Numbered from the stretch's first letter, positions 1 through 7,206 are shown. The stretch is DNA of 43,991 nt from Bacteroidales bacterium (GCA_024401715.1 JAKSKO010000009.1:1-43991); one strand, 5' to 3'. Translations and numbers: made by a program. The notes: generated by a model not told the origin, from the sequence alone.

Positions 1-23
1 TTTTTACCGTAATTTACGATGAT

Positions 24-95
24 TCAATCAGCTACTTTTCGGACAGTCTCCCCCAGATTGGAGGAAGAAGAGAATTTAGTATTATATGTTTCCAT
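24..95 (-). CDS. possible 23-aa peptide
   Basis: A short reading frame starts with ATG at 95 and ends with TGA at 24. It lies about 10 bases downstream of the expected start site of a good Bacteroidetes-type promoter (112-143), which is the main reason to list it. The product would begin METYNT and end VRKVAD; the middle is serine-rich and no domain is recognisable. It could be a leader peptide or chance. A short palindrome (8-18) lies just beyond the stop. Low confidence. Confidence 0.25.
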   Translation of the reverse strand: METYNTKFSSSSNLGETVRKVAD

Positions 96-111
96 CGTAA
101 GCATTGCGTCG

Positions 112-143
112 CAAAGTTACTTTTTTGTCGGCTAAATATCAAA
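112..143 (-). promoter_or_regulatory. Bacteroidetes-type promoter, leftward
   Basis: On the minus strand TTTG (143-140) is followed by a 20-base spacer and the -7 box TAACTTTG (119-112). It points off the left edge of the window, toward the 23-aa frame. Confidence 0.5.
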
Positions 144-242
144 TATTCGGTCACATATTTGTTTGTGACAGTTGCCACGCTTACCGATAATGGGGCAATG
201 CGAAATGGCCGATGGAACTCTGATAAATTTCCAATGGAAACG

Positions 243-271
243 AAAATGCCGGCATCGATATCGACGCCGGC
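243..271 (-). terminator. terminator after tRNA-Pro
   Basis: A near-perfect 24-base palindrome (248-271, GCCGGC arms) is followed on the minus strand by ATTTTCG. It lies ten bases beyond the 3' end of tRNA-Pro. Confidence 0.75.
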
Positions 272-280
272 TTTCTGATG

Positions 281-353
281 TCGAGAAGAGGCGACTCGAA
301 CGCCCGACCCCCACGTCCCGAACGTGGTACGCTACCAACTGCGCTACTTCTCG
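281..353 (-). tRNA. tRNA-Pro (CGG)
   Basis: A 73-nt cloverleaf on the minus strand. The 7-bp acceptor stem is CGAGAAG/CTTCTCG with discriminator A, and CCA is not encoded. The anticodon stem CCACG/CGTGG closes the loop TTCGGGA, giving anticodon CGG (Pro, codon CCG). The T loop TTCGAGT is standard. A promoter lies just upstream and a terminator hairpin just downstream. Confidence 0.95.
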
Positions 354-363
354 TTATCAAAGA

Positions 364-398
364 CAAAGATAAGCAAATTTTCCTATTTCAGCACCAAA
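364..398 (-). promoter_or_regulatory. promoter of tRNA-Pro
   Basis: Minus strand: TATCTTTG at 371-364 matches the -7 consensus TAnnTTTG, with TTTG at 398-395 (spacer 23, slightly long). The expected start is a few bases before the tRNA 5' end. Confidence 0.5.
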
Positions 399-412
399 GT
401 TGAAAATTAGTG

Positions 413-988
413 TTAAGACAGATGGTCCATGAGCTCGCTTAGGCGGTTGTGAACCTCGTCAATGGTTCCAACGCCATCGGCCTGATGGTATTTGCCCTGA
501 TTGTCATAGAACTGTATAAGCGGTTCTGTCTTTTTGTGATAGGTCTGTATGCGGTTCTGAATCACTTCCGGGTCTGCATCGTCGGCACGGCCCTCAATTG
601 CGGCGCGGTGAGTGATCCTTTCCGCGATAACGGCATCGGGGATCATTATGCTTATCACTCCGTCCACCTTCTCTCCTTTCTTCTGCAGGATTACATCAAG
701 GTCTTCTGCCTGTGAGAGGTTGCGCGGAAAGCCGTCCAGAAGGAAGCCGGCAGTGTCTTTTGCAGATGCGAAAAGCCCTTCCAACATGCCTTCAACCACG
801 GCATCGGGAACGAAGTTGCCCGCATCGATAAGGGTTTTGGCCTGTTTGCCCAACTCTGTGCCCGCTGCAATCTCTGCGCGCAGAAGGGCGCCTGTGCTTA
901 CATGGGTAAGATTATATTTCTTGGCAATAGAGCCGGCCTGGGTACCTTTTCCCGCACCCGGAGGGCCAAAAAGAATGTAGTATTTCAT
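413..988 (-). CDS. adk: adenylate kinase
   Basis: Interconverts ATP + AMP and 2 ADP in the cytoplasm, balancing adenylate pools. The 191-aa protein has the P-loop GPPGAGKGT at residues 8-16, the NMP-binding segment (STGALLRAE), DGFPRN, and the motif R-RADD-. It is the short form: the zinc-type LID insertion is absent, matching the usual length in Bacteroidetes. The ATG at 988 was chosen because MKYYILFGPPG is the family N-terminus; the frame stays open further upstream but that part overlaps hpt and has no homology. It lies 19 bases downstream of hpt in the same orientation, so the two purine-metabolism genes probably form an operon. Confidence 0.95.
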   Translation of the reverse strand: MKYYILFGPPGAGKGTQAGSIAKKYNLTHVSTGALLRAEIAAGTELGKQAKTLIDAGNFVPDAVVEGMLEGLFASAKDTAGFLLDGFPRNLSQAEDLDVILQKKGEKVDGVISIMIPDAVIAERITHRAAIEGRADDADPEVIQNRIQTYHKKTEPLIQFYDNQGKYHQADGVGTIDEVHNRLSELMDHLS

Positions 989-1007
989 TATATTAAAGTA
1001 TAGATCT

Positions 1008-1574
1008 TCAGTCTTCCAATACGTATATGTCTTTGAGGCAGCGGAAACTTTCATTGTAATCCAAGCCGTACCCCAGGATGAATGCGTCCGGAATCTCTTT
1101 TCCCACAAATTCCGGCAGAATCATGCTGCCGCTCTTTTTCTCCTCTGCGTGGAACTTGCCAGGTTTGAAAAGCAGGGTGCATACCTTTGCGCTTTTCGCT
1201 CCCATCTCATCCATTATCCTGCGCAGGTTCCTTAACGATATGCCTGTGTCCACGATGTCCTCCACGATAATCACGTTGCGGCCCTCCACAGATGTTGTGG
1301 GGCCTATCAGTTTATTTATTTTTCCTGTGCTTTCAGTGCCTTCGTAAGTGGATACCTTGATGCTGGCGATATCGGGGTCAAAATTGATGTGCATCATAAG
1401 CTCTCCGCAGAAAGGGAGGGCTCCGTTAAGCGTGCAGAGCAGAAGAGGTTTCTCTTCACAGTCCCTATAGGCTTCATTAAGCTTGGCAGCAACTCCCTTC
1501 ACAATCTCCACAATCTCCTGATGACGGAACATCGGAACGAAATTCATGCCGTTTACTTCTATTTTTTCCATCAA
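1008..1574 (-). CDS. hpt: hypoxanthine phosphoribosyltransferase
   Basis: Salvages hypoxanthine (and probably guanine) with PRPP to give IMP/GMP. The 188-aa protein carries the type I PRTase PRPP-binding loop VIIVEDIVDTG around residues 100-110 and an N-terminal segment (LLLCTLNGALPF) with the flexible-loop region after it (STYEGTESTG). Length is normal. Start is either of two adjacent ATGs (1574 or 1571). First gene of a likely hpt-adk operon. An AT-rich region upstream separates it from the divergent outer-membrane gene; a sequence resembling a -7 box (TAATTTG) is present but not convincing. Confidence 0.93.
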   Translation of the reverse strand: MMEKIEVNGMNFVPMFRHQEIVEIVKGVAAKLNEAYRDCEEKPLLLCTLNGALPFCGELMMHINFDPDIASIKVSTYEGTESTGKINKLIGPTTSVEGRNVIIVEDIVDTGISLRNLRRIMDEMGAKSAKVCTLLFKPGKFHAEEKKSGSMILPEFVGKEIPDAFILGYGLDYNESFRCLKDIYVLED

Positions 1575-1656
1575 TTTTGCAAAATTTGGCGCGAATTTAC
1601 AAATTATTTTCTAAATTTACAATTGAACGATTTAGGTATTGCTACATTTATTTGCG

Positions 1657-3459
1657 ATGCCTGTTTTTTTGTTTTTAAACCTCTTTCTTGCGCTGCAAAT
1701 CACAGATTTTCAAGAGGCGGTTCTCTACCTCAGCGGCGCTTCGGACATTTCCGAAATCAACCAGGGCGATTATGAAAACTATGAGTATTACTATCGCCAT
1801 CCTCTTGCCCTTAACAGGTGCAACCGCCAGCGTCTGAACGCCAGCGGACTCTTCTCTTCCTATCAGACGGAAGTCATTCTGGACTACCGCAGCCGCAACG
1901 GGGACATTTTATCTGTGAATGAGCTGGGACTACTGGATGGTTTCGGTTCCGATGCCGCACTGTATCTGGGCCTGTTCCTCTCCTTCGATGCTTCCGGCCT
2001 TTCTCCCGGTTCCGGTGCAGGCTCGGATGCTCCTCCCGGTTCCGGGCGAAAGCCGCGCATGGTTACGGCCGATGGCGAAGCGGCCTCTTATATATATGGA
2101 AAGGCGGCGGACTTGAAGGATATCGGCGGTAGCTGGCAGGCAAAATGGGCCGCGCGTGCGCACAACGATTTCAACACCCCCTGGGGTGATGCAGGGGCGC
2201 ATTTCGGTGCAAAGGCGGAATGGGGCAAGAAGCCGGAGCTGGCCTATAACCTAAGCTATAGCGGCAACCGTTACCTCAGCACTGTGGTTGCCGGCCATTT
2301 CAATGCCCGATTCGCACAGGGATTAACCCAATGGAGTGGGGCGGTGATAGATTCCTGGGCCAACCCTTCGTCGCTTATGCGCAGGGCCTCCGGGGTATCG
2401 GCCTACAAGGGATGGTCTCCGTTCTACGCAAAGTTCGGGGCGGCTCTGCGTGTGGATGTAGACCGCTTCAGCCTAAGCGCTTTTCTGGACACCACGAAAC
2501 TTACTTTGGGCGGGAATCTGGCCTGGAACCACCGCAACGGCAGCATCGGCCTAACTGCAACGGGGACCTTAAGGGATAATGCAGCTCCGGCCCCCAAGGC
2601 CCCGGATGGGAACAAGGTTCTGTCCAGGATGAATTTTTCGGCCGATTTCCAGCATACCTTCAGGGGCGGCAGGGTTTTGTACGGAGAGTTTGCCTGGGCC
2701 GAAAACGTCTTCAAGGCAATTGCCGGCACGCGCATGTCTTTCGGGGATTTTGACCTTGCACTGCGCACCTCCTACACGCCCTACGAACACAATGTGGTTG
2801 GGGTTGCGGGGCTGCAGCGCTATGGAAGGCATTCCACCTATAACGCCTCGCTGGCGCTTTCCGCTTCGTATTTCCAGCGGCCGAAGGGGCAGACTCCGCA
2901 CGGGGCTTTGCAGTACAGGCTTCAGGGAAACTACAATCTTTCCAGGGACGATGGCTGGGCTTTTGCCACCCGTGCCAATGTGAAACTCAGACGCCTTTCC
3001 TCCTTTGCAGACAGTACGGCCAAGTATGCGAAGTCATGGTCCCTGTCCAAGTATGAGCTGAGGCAGGACGTGAAATGGACCGATGGCTCCTGGCTGGCAA
3101 ATCTTCGCCTCCAGGGGCTTTCCGGGAATACTTTTGCCAGGCTGGGGGCTCTGGAAGGCGGGTACCTGCTGGCACCGAACAGTTTCAGCTGCAATACATA
3201 TCTGCAGCTGTCTTTCTTTCGCGTGGATGATTGGGATGACAGAATCTATCTTTATCAGCGCGATGCCCCCGGGAACTACAATGTTCCGGCGATGTACGGC
3301 CGCGGCTATATGCTTTCGGCCTACAGCAATTTCAAGTTCGGCCGCTATCTGAAATTGTACTTCCGCATCTCATATCTGTCCTATCCCTGGGCCCGCCCCA
3401 CAGATACGCGAAAAAAAGACAGCCTGGAATCCAGGCTGCAACTTGTTGTTAATTGGTAG
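1657..3459 (+). CDS. helix-hairpin-helix outer-membrane protein
   Basis: About 600 aa. A short hydrophobic N-terminus (MPVFLFLNLFLAL) looks like a signal sequence. It is followed within the first 110 residues by a helix-hairpin-helix-like region (LNASGLFSSYQ ... GDILSVNELGLLDGF) of the kind found in Bacteroidetes proteins annotated simply as HHH-domain proteins. The rest is rich in alternating aromatic/polar strands (LALRTSY, YRLQGNYNLS, LYFRISYLSY) and ends in W, as beta-barrel proteins do. Function is unknown; HHH folds usually bind DNA, but a barrel suggests the envelope. The ATG at 1657 is preferred over an upstream in-frame TTG (1639) because it places the hydrophobic stretch at the N-terminus. 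Monocistronic and divergent from hpt. Confidence 0.8.
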   Translation: MPVFLFLNLFLALQITDFQEAVLYLSGASDISEINQGDYENYEYYYRHPLALNRCNRQRLNASGLFSSYQTEVILDYRSRNGDILSVNELGLLDGFGSDAALYLGLFLSFDASGLSPGSGAGSDAPPGSGRKPRMVTADGEAASYIYGKAADLKDIGGSWQAKWAARAHNDFNTPWGDAGAHFGAKAEWGKKPELAYNLSYSGNRYLSTVVAGHFNARFAQGLTQWSGAVIDSWANPSSLMRRASGVSAYKGWSPFYAKFGAALRVDVDRFSLSAFLDTTKLTLGGNLAWNHRNGSIGLTATGTLRDNAAPAPKAPDGNKVLSRMNFSADFQHTFRGGRVLYGEFAWAENVFKAIAGTRMSFGDFDLALRTSYTPYEHNVVGVAGLQRYGRHSTYNASLALSASYFQRPKGQTPHGALQYRLQGNYNLSRDDGWAFATRANVKLRRLSSFADSTAKYAKSWSLSKYELRQDVKWTDGSWLANLRLQGLSGNTFARLGALEGGYLLAPNSFSCNTYLQLSFFRVDDWDDRIYLYQRDAPGNYNVPAMYGRGYMLSAYSNFKFGRYLKLYFRISYLSYPWARPTDTRKKDSLESRLQLVVNW

Positions 3460-3482
3460 AAACTGTTTTGATAAGAAGAGGC

Positions 3483-4130
3483 TTAGTTATTCTTTAGCCA
3501 TTCCAGACGGCGCAGGTCCGGCAGATGCTTAACCTGGAAGTTCTCGAATTTGGCTTTGAAACCGTTGCCATCGGGACAGGCTGCAACAGGACCAACCATC
3601 ACCGGGCAGTTGTCCTGCATCCAGAGGGTGCGCATCATAACGTATTCCTTGTCGTCAAAAGAGTAGAACAGCTCTATGGCATCCTTGCGGCGCAGTGCCT
3701 TCACCCAGATGTAATCCACAGGTTTGTCCAGGGTTATCACGCTCCAGTCCGATGTGTGGTGTGTTACCACGGTGCTGATGTTGTATTTGCCGTCCACGTA
3801 TTCGATGCCGAACTTCACATAGTTCTCATGGTCTATGCGTATCATCATGCCGGCCTGGTCGAAACGGGTTTTGTACTCTCCGGACACTTTCACCTTGGCC
3901 TCGAATTCTCCGCCATAGGTTGTGTAGAGGAACGGGCCGTCATCAACGGTGAAACCGTAGTGAGCGATGCGCCAGTAATCTGTCTGGGCGGGAACGTCCA
4001 TTACCAGAGTGTTACCCTTGATAGTGTACGATTCGGGTTCGTTGAACCACTGCATCTTGTCCAGGGACTGTGCCATGGACGATGCCGATGCTGCAAGAAT
4101 GGCAGCCAGAATAACTGTAAACTTTTTCAT
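3483..4130 (-). CDS. exported DUF1349-family protein
   Basis: A 215-aa protein with a clear signal peptide (MKKFTVILAAILAASASSMAQ). The mature part resembles the DUF1349 / concanavalin-A-like fold: YWRIAHYGFTVDDGPFLY, QAGMMIRIDHENYVKFGIEY, and a late W-x-x-x(6)-GPVAACPDG segment. Members are annotated as 'regulation of enolase 1-like'; most have no proven activity and a carbohydrate-binding role is only inferred from the fold. It follows the peptide deformylase gene by 26 bases in the same direction, so the two are probably co-transcribed. Starts at the ATG directly before the signal peptide. Confidence 0.8.
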   Translation of the reverse strand: MKKFTVILAAILAASASSMAQSLDKMQWFNEPESYTIKGNTLVMDVPAQTDYWRIAHYGFTVDDGPFLYTTYGGEFEAKVKVSGEYKTRFDQAGMMIRIDHENYVKFGIEYVDGKYNISTVVTHHTSDWSVITLDKPVDYIWVKALRRKDAIELFYSFDDKEYVMMRTLWMQDNCPVMVGPVAACPDGNGFKAKFENFQVKHLPDLRRLEWLKNN

Positions 4131-4156
4131 GATATTTATAACCTTTAACCAATTGT

Positions 4157-4771
4157 TTATTCTATCGCTTTGTCTATGTAGAGAGTGCCGTCCAGATGAT
4201 CTGTCTCGTGCTGGAAGATTACGGCTGTGAAGTCCTGGACAACTTCTGTGGTGTCGTTGAGGCTTGACGGTGAAGTGTAGCTGATGGTGATGTCGCGGCT
4301 GCGCAAGACATCCCCGCGGCGTCCCGGAACAGACAGACATCCTTCAGGACCTGCCTGCATCTGTCCGCGCATCTCCGTAATGCGTATGTTCGGGTATACC
4401 TCGAAAGGTTCGCCCTCCTTGTCCAGACGTTGCACTGCCACAATGCGGCGTAGTATGCCCACCTGTGGTCCGGCTATGCCCACGCCATCCTGCTCCGGAG
4501 AAGTTACGGTGGCAATCATGGCATCGGCCAGTTTAGCGTATTCCGGGCTTTGCAGCATTGCTTTGCCAAGATCCTTCGATTTGCTGCGCAGCAACAGGGA
4601 ATCGGCCTGGTCTGCAATTGTATACACTTTCACTGTGGGGTTGGCGCTTTCAATTATCTCCAATTCCTCTTTTGTCCATTTTCCGTCCTCTGTCACGTTG
4701 CAGCAGGCTGAAGCCATTGCCGTTGCGATTGCGCACATCATTGCGTATCTGCCGAATTTCAAACCGTTCAT
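4157..4771 (-). CDS. exported peptide deformylase-like protein
   Basis: Carries all three peptide deformylase motifs: GVGIAGPQVG (motif I), EGCLSVPG (motif II, metal-binding Cys) and HETDHLDG (motif III, HExxH-type metal site), so it should be an active metallohydrolase. Unlike the housekeeping enzyme (about 170-185 aa), this 204-aa version has an extra N-terminus with a hydrophobic run ending MASACC, which reads as a signal or lipoprotein signal (lipobox weak: A-S-A-C). That would put it in the periplasm, where formyl-methionine removal has no ribosomal partner. The start at 4771 is chosen because the -7 box (4799-4806) predicts transcription starting near 4792, so the upstream in-frame ATGs at 4792/4786 leave no leader. 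A second, cytosolic deformylase is expected elsewhere in the genome. Confidence 0.85.
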   Translation of the reverse strand: MNGLKFGRYAMMCAIATAMASACCNVTEDGKWTKEELEIIESANPTVKVYTIADQADSLLLRSKSKDLGKAMLQSPEYAKLADAMIATVTSPEQDGVGIAGPQVGILRRIVAVQRLDKEGEPFEVYPNIRITEMRGQMQAGPEGCLSVPGRRGDVLRSRDITISYTSPSSLNDTTEVVQDFTAVIFQHETDHLDGTLYIDKAIE

Positions 4772-4798
4772 AATTGCGTCTTGCATAATCATATATGG

Positions 4799-4829
4799 CA
4801 AAGTTAGCTTGTTTTCCCCTTGCATCAAA
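4799..4829 (-). promoter_or_regulatory. promoter of the deformylase operon
   Basis: Minus strand: TTTG (4829-4826), spacer 19, -7 box TAACTTTG (4806-4799). Confidence 0.65.
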
Positions 4830-4850
4830 ATTTTGTTGATTCACCGCTTT

Positions 4851-4936
4851 CCCGTTCTGTCCACGTAGAGGGCCGTTTTTGTGGAAACGAGGCATCAAAT
4901 CCCCGTTCTGTCCACGTAAAAGGCCGTTTTTGTGGA
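4851..4936. repeat. two direct 35-bp repeats
   Basis: Copies at 4851-4885 and 4902-4936 differ at two positions; both begin CCCGTTCTGTCCACGTA and end GGCCGTTTTTGTGGA. The period is 51 bases. On the minus strand both are open and encode the repeated peptide HKNG(P/L)LRGQNG. Confidence 0.85.
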
Positions 4937-5025
4937 TAGAAACCGATACCAAGGCGGCTTCAGCCGCCGTGGCGGAGCGTCAGCGAGACTTTCAAAGAAA
5001 GTTGAAGCAGCGCAGCCACCCGACA

Positions 5026-5140
5026 GGCTAAAGCCCTGTTACTCATGAATCGAAAGACTGCCTTAACAAGGCCGCATCAGCGGCCCGGCGGAGGCCGTGT
5101 ATTTTGCGAAGCGAAATACGAAAGGCCGGGAGCCGCGGGG
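5026..5140. repeat. dispersed intergenic repeat, copy 1
   Basis: Chromosomal intergenic DNA (about 4937-5200) without a credible gene. Two modules recur at 33573-33730: GGCTAAAGCCCT-..-CTCA (5026-5045, same orientation there) and a hairpin module (5085-5140) found there in inverted orientation. The hairpin arms are GTATTT and AAATAC around a GC-rich loop, flanked by CCGGCGGAG and GGGAGCCGC. Confidence 0.7.
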
Positions 5141-5175
5141 GTAGCGAAACGGAACGTAAGTGGAGTGAGCGGGTA

Positions 5176-5192
5176 AGGGGGCAGCGCCCCCT
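5176..5192. repeat. GC hairpin
   Basis: AGGGGGC-AGC-GCCCCCT, a 7-bp stem with a three-base loop, between the dispersed repeat and the tRNA terminator. Confidence 0.5.
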
Positions 5193-5231
5193 CAAAACGA
5201 AAGAAGCTCCAGACGAATGTCTGAAGCTTCT
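5193..5231 (-). terminator. displaced original terminator of tRNA-fMet
   Basis: A strong stem-loop (5202-5231: AGAAGCT.CAGAC / GTCTG.AGCTTCT, loop of four, one G-T wobble on the minus strand) followed on the minus strand by TTCGTTTTG. It stands one base from the TAGTAG at 5233. If the element were removed, this hairpin would lie immediately after the 3' end of the initiator tRNA gene, as tRNA terminators do. Inference: it is the ancestral terminator, pushed 9.5 kb away by the insertion. Confidence 0.65.
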
Positions 5232-5232
5232 G

Positions 5233-5238
5233 TAGTAG
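5233..5238. other. attL core of the integrated element
   Basis: TAGTAG, matching TAGTAG at 14790-14795. Flanks differ as expected for serine-integrase products: the left flank fits the tRNA terminator and the right flank continues the integrase reading frame. A six-base match alone is weak; the context makes the case. Confidence 0.6.
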
Positions 5239-5351
5239 AAGAACTGATACAATTATCGAACCCTTTTCTGGATGGGTTCAAGGCAATTGTGGGGTATCTG
5301 CAAGCTGTGGGAAAGTGTACATTACCATATAACTCCTTATCAAAGAAATGA
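5235..5351 (+). pseudogene. detached 3' end of the large serine recombinase gene
   Basis: Joining the codons TTA GTA at 14789-14794 to the matching GTA at 5235-5237 keeps the recombinase frame open for 37 more codons to TGA at 5349-5351. The added tail reads EELIQLSNPFLDGFKAIV... and ends NSLSKK. A terminator-like hairpin follows at 5395-5430. In the excised circle this would be the natural C-terminus; in the integrated state it is an orphan with no start codon of its own. An open run of 37 codons can occur by chance (roughly one in six), so the supporting points are its exact placement at the core and the terminator. Confidence 0.5.
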
Positions 5352-5394
5352 TGCGTGTGCAATGTGGCTATCCTATGGGCTACGCCCCAGTGGG

Positions 5395-5430
5395 GAGGGC
5401 TTTTTATAAGTGTAACTGCCCTCAATTTTT
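5395..5430 (+). terminator. terminator downstream of the detached integrase 3' end
   Basis: GAGGGC (5395-5400) pairs with GCCCTC (5418-5423), followed by AATTTTT. The loop is 17 bases. A second small hairpin, CCCC-AGT-GGGG, overlaps its left side. It lies 44 bases past the TGA of the detached integrase tail. Confidence 0.5.
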
Positions 5431-5433
5431 GTC

Positions 5434-5515
5434 ATGGTAGAGGTAAATACAATAGGCGTATGACAGTTTGGAACAGGGGCCTCAACTTTACCTCAGATGA
5501 AAAAATTTCTACCAT
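5434..5515. repeat. nested inverted repeats, possible origin
   Basis: Two perfect 8-bp inverted repeats are nested: ATGGTAGA (5434-5441) with TCTACCAT (5508-5515), and GAGGTAAA (5440-5447) with TTTACCTC (5487-5494). The left arms overlap by two bases, so the pairings compete at their junction. The region 5352-5580 has no convincing gene and lies upstream of the Rep-like gene, the usual place for a rolling-circle origin. Confidence 0.4.
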
Positions 5516-5580
5516 ACTTAGAACTTTTTCCTCTATTGCCATATTTATATACAGAGGCACATTAACGCCCAGTATAAAAT

Positions 5581-5772
5581 ATGAAACACAAAAGACAATA
5601 CAGAGAGCTTGACGATGATGTAAAAGCGAAGATTGGTCAAGCTCACAGGAACAAACCGAAATCGGAAAGCCACAAGCAGCATCTGAGCCAGTCACTGACC
5701 AGATACTGGCAAACCGTACCCCACAAACCGTCTGGTGAAACACCTTCAATAACCAATGGCGGAATCGTATAA
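5581..5772 (+). CDS. small basic protein, NUMOD3-like
   Basis: A 63-aa protein, strongly basic in its first half. The stretch KIGQAHRNKPKSESHKQHLSQ resembles the NUMOD3-type DNA-binding motif (short basic helix, S-x-E/H pattern) found with homing endonucleases, but no nuclease domain is attached. It lies 60 bases upstream of the Rep-like gene in the same direction and may be co-expressed. The product is probably a DNA-binding accessory protein of replication or of the origin; this is inference. No Shine-Dalgarno sequence, as is normal for the phylum. Confidence 0.5.
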   Translation: MKHKRQYRELDDDVKAKIGQAHRNKPKSESHKQHLSQSLTRYWQTVPHKPSGETPSITNGGIV

Positions 5773-5832
5773 ATCCCCCACTTATCAAGGGGAAGAAGAA
5801 GGAAAAAATAAAGCAAGTAAAATGAAAATTAA

Positions 5833-6762
5833 ATGCAATTATTCGACAAGTTGATGCTTGTTGCTGACTTGGATTCAATCAGAATCATTGATGAGTCTGC
5901 ATTTAGCAAGCAGGTAAAGGAAAACAAAACAACATCGCTGAGGTACTGTCAGGAAAAACCTTACTTCCTCAGCATCAAAATTGACTATGAAGAACGAGAA
6001 GCCGTAGTAGAATTCAGTGGAAAGGTTCTTCTTAACGATTACCCAAAACTTATTTCAAAAGAGACAATAGAGCAATGCTTCCGAAGTATAAATGCCCTAG
6101 GTTTTTGCGAGATAGACATTGAGGCAATGATGGGTGCAGATGTTACAAAGTGTGATGTCACTAAAGATTTGCCGTACGGGGATGTTCCTAGATTAACATC
6201 CTACATTAAGAGCCACATAACAAACTACAATACTTATGTGTGCACCCGAAAGAGAAATAACAATCTCGTTCTAGAGAAGAACGTCACAACCAGAAAATGC
6301 AAGAAAAGGATGACGGTTTATGATAAGGGCGAGGAGATGTCCAGAGCGGAGAATCTGGATTTCATAAAGCAGAACAACCTTGAAGGGGCTTTTGATGGCA
6401 TCTGCCGATTTGAACTAAACCTTAACTCCAAACAGCAGATACGGGATTCACTAGGCGTTACAAACACAAAACTCAATACGGTGCTGGCATCTACGGCTAA
6501 TCCTATCTATGATTTTGTTGAGGCCGCCGTAAAGACTCAATCGGAGGATGATAAACTCAATGACCGAAAGGAATACATTACGATGCTGGTGTTGAAAGAC
6601 TGCGACTATGATTTGGAGAAGGTGGAGGCTACGTTGCGAAGCCTCTACAAACGAGGTACAAAATTTTCAGAAGTCATGAAGCCATACCGCAAGGCTATTG
6701 ACAAGCTCCATTTTCAGAATGACGCCGACACCCTTCCAAAACTTCTGGATATGCTGAGGTGA
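5833..6762 (+). CDS. Rep-like protein (phage/plasmid gene II/X type)
   Basis: A 309-aa protein. The segment EFSGKVLLNDYPKLI, the later KCKKRMTVYDKGEEM, and GICRFELNLNSKQQIRDSL follow the layout of rolling-circle replication proteins of the filamentous-phage gene II/X (Phage_CRI) group, in which a conserved Y-D-K precedes a strand with R-x-E-x-x-L. A clear HUH metal site is not visible, so the assignment rests on overall pattern. It is the only replication-type protein in the element and sits next to inverted repeats that could be its origin. It is convergent with the operon to its right, and a shared terminator separates them. Confidence 0.5.
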   Translation: MQLFDKLMLVADLDSIRIIDESAFSKQVKENKTTSLRYCQEKPYFLSIKIDYEEREAVVEFSGKVLLNDYPKLISKETIEQCFRSINALGFCEIDIEAMMGADVTKCDVTKDLPYGDVPRLTSYIKSHITNYNTYVCTRKRNNNLVLEKNVTTRKCKKRMTVYDKGEEMSRAENLDFIKQNNLEGAFDGICRFELNLNSKQQIRDSLGVTNTKLNTVLASTANPIYDFVEAAVKTQSEDDKLNDRKEYITMLVLKDCDYDLEKVEATLRSLYKRGTKFSEVMKPYRKAIDKLHFQNDADTLPKLLDMLR

Positions 6763-6804
6763 GGTAAATGTGTCAAATCTTGAAATGTGTCATTTTAAGG
6801 TTTC

Positions 6805-6852
6805 AAAAAAGGTGATACAGACCGAAATCTTGTATCACCTTATTTTTTTATC
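6805..6852. terminator. bidirectional terminator
   Basis: Perfect 11-bp stem AAGGTGATACA (6809-6819) / TGTATCACCTT (6831-6841). It is followed by a T-run on the plus strand and preceded by an A-run that gives a T-run on the minus strand. It serves the convergent Rep-like gene and Sel1-gene operon. Confidence 0.85.
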
Positions 6853-7189
6853 TTTTTTTGAATAATCCGAAGAGGCCTTTACCTTGGAGGTGGCGCAAAG
6901 ATTGCTTTGAAAGTGCATAACCTTGATTTGCCGCAAGGGTGTGCCATTCGATGGCTTTGTCCTTGTTCATCTCGACACCCATGCCCATTTCGTACAATTT
7001 GGCAAGACTCCACTGGGCTTCTGGTATGCCTTGTTTTGCGGCTGCTTCGTACCACTGGGCAGCCTTTACATAATCTTTTGCAATTCCATGTTCAAACTGG
7101 TAACAGCTGCCTAATAGGAATTGAGCTACTGCATCTCCGCTCTCAGCGGCAGATACTAATTCATTACTGTAGTTTACGTTGTTGTCCAT
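6848..7189 (-). CDS. Sel1-like repeat protein
   Basis: A 113-aa protein with about two and a half Sel1 (TPR-like) repeats: AQFLLGSCYQFEHGIAKDYV, then AAQWYEAAAKQG-PEAQWSLAKLYEMGMGV, then KAIEWHTLAANQGYALSKQS. Sel1 repeats make alpha-solenoids that hold protein partners together. No signal peptide, so cytoplasmic. Last gene of the leftward SPFH/zinc-ribbon operon, 17 bases after the preceding stop. Its first residues (MDNNVNYSNELV) are copied at the start of the 48-aa ORF at 8133-8279, which shows this gene's 5' end lay at a duplication junction. The tail GLFGLFKKR is basic-hydrophobic. Confidence 0.8.
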   Translation of the reverse strand: MDNNVNYSNELVSAAESGDAVAQFLLGSCYQFEHGIAKDYVKAAQWYEAAAKQGIPEAQWSLAKLYEMGMGVEMNKDKAIEWHTLAANQGYALSKQSLRHLQGKGLFGLFKKR

Positions 7190-7206
7190 TGTTATATTTA
7201 AAAGTA

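Noticed and set aside
281-353. tRNA-Pro as another integration site
   Set aside because: No recombinase nearby, no duplicated 3' end, and its terminator is in place.
132-372. Short frames over the tRNA-Pro locus
   Set aside because: All overlap the tRNA and its terminator.
4851-4936. CRISPR array
   Set aside because: Only two repeats, a 16-base spacer, no cas genes.
5355-5612. An 85-codon plus-strand frame
   Set aside because: It runs through the terminator hairpin and inverted repeats, overlaps the next gene, and has no protein-like pattern.
5432-5878. A 148-codon frame on the minus strand
   Set aside because: It overlaps the NUMOD3-like gene and the start of the Rep-like gene on the other strand, has no domain, and starts nowhere near a promoter.
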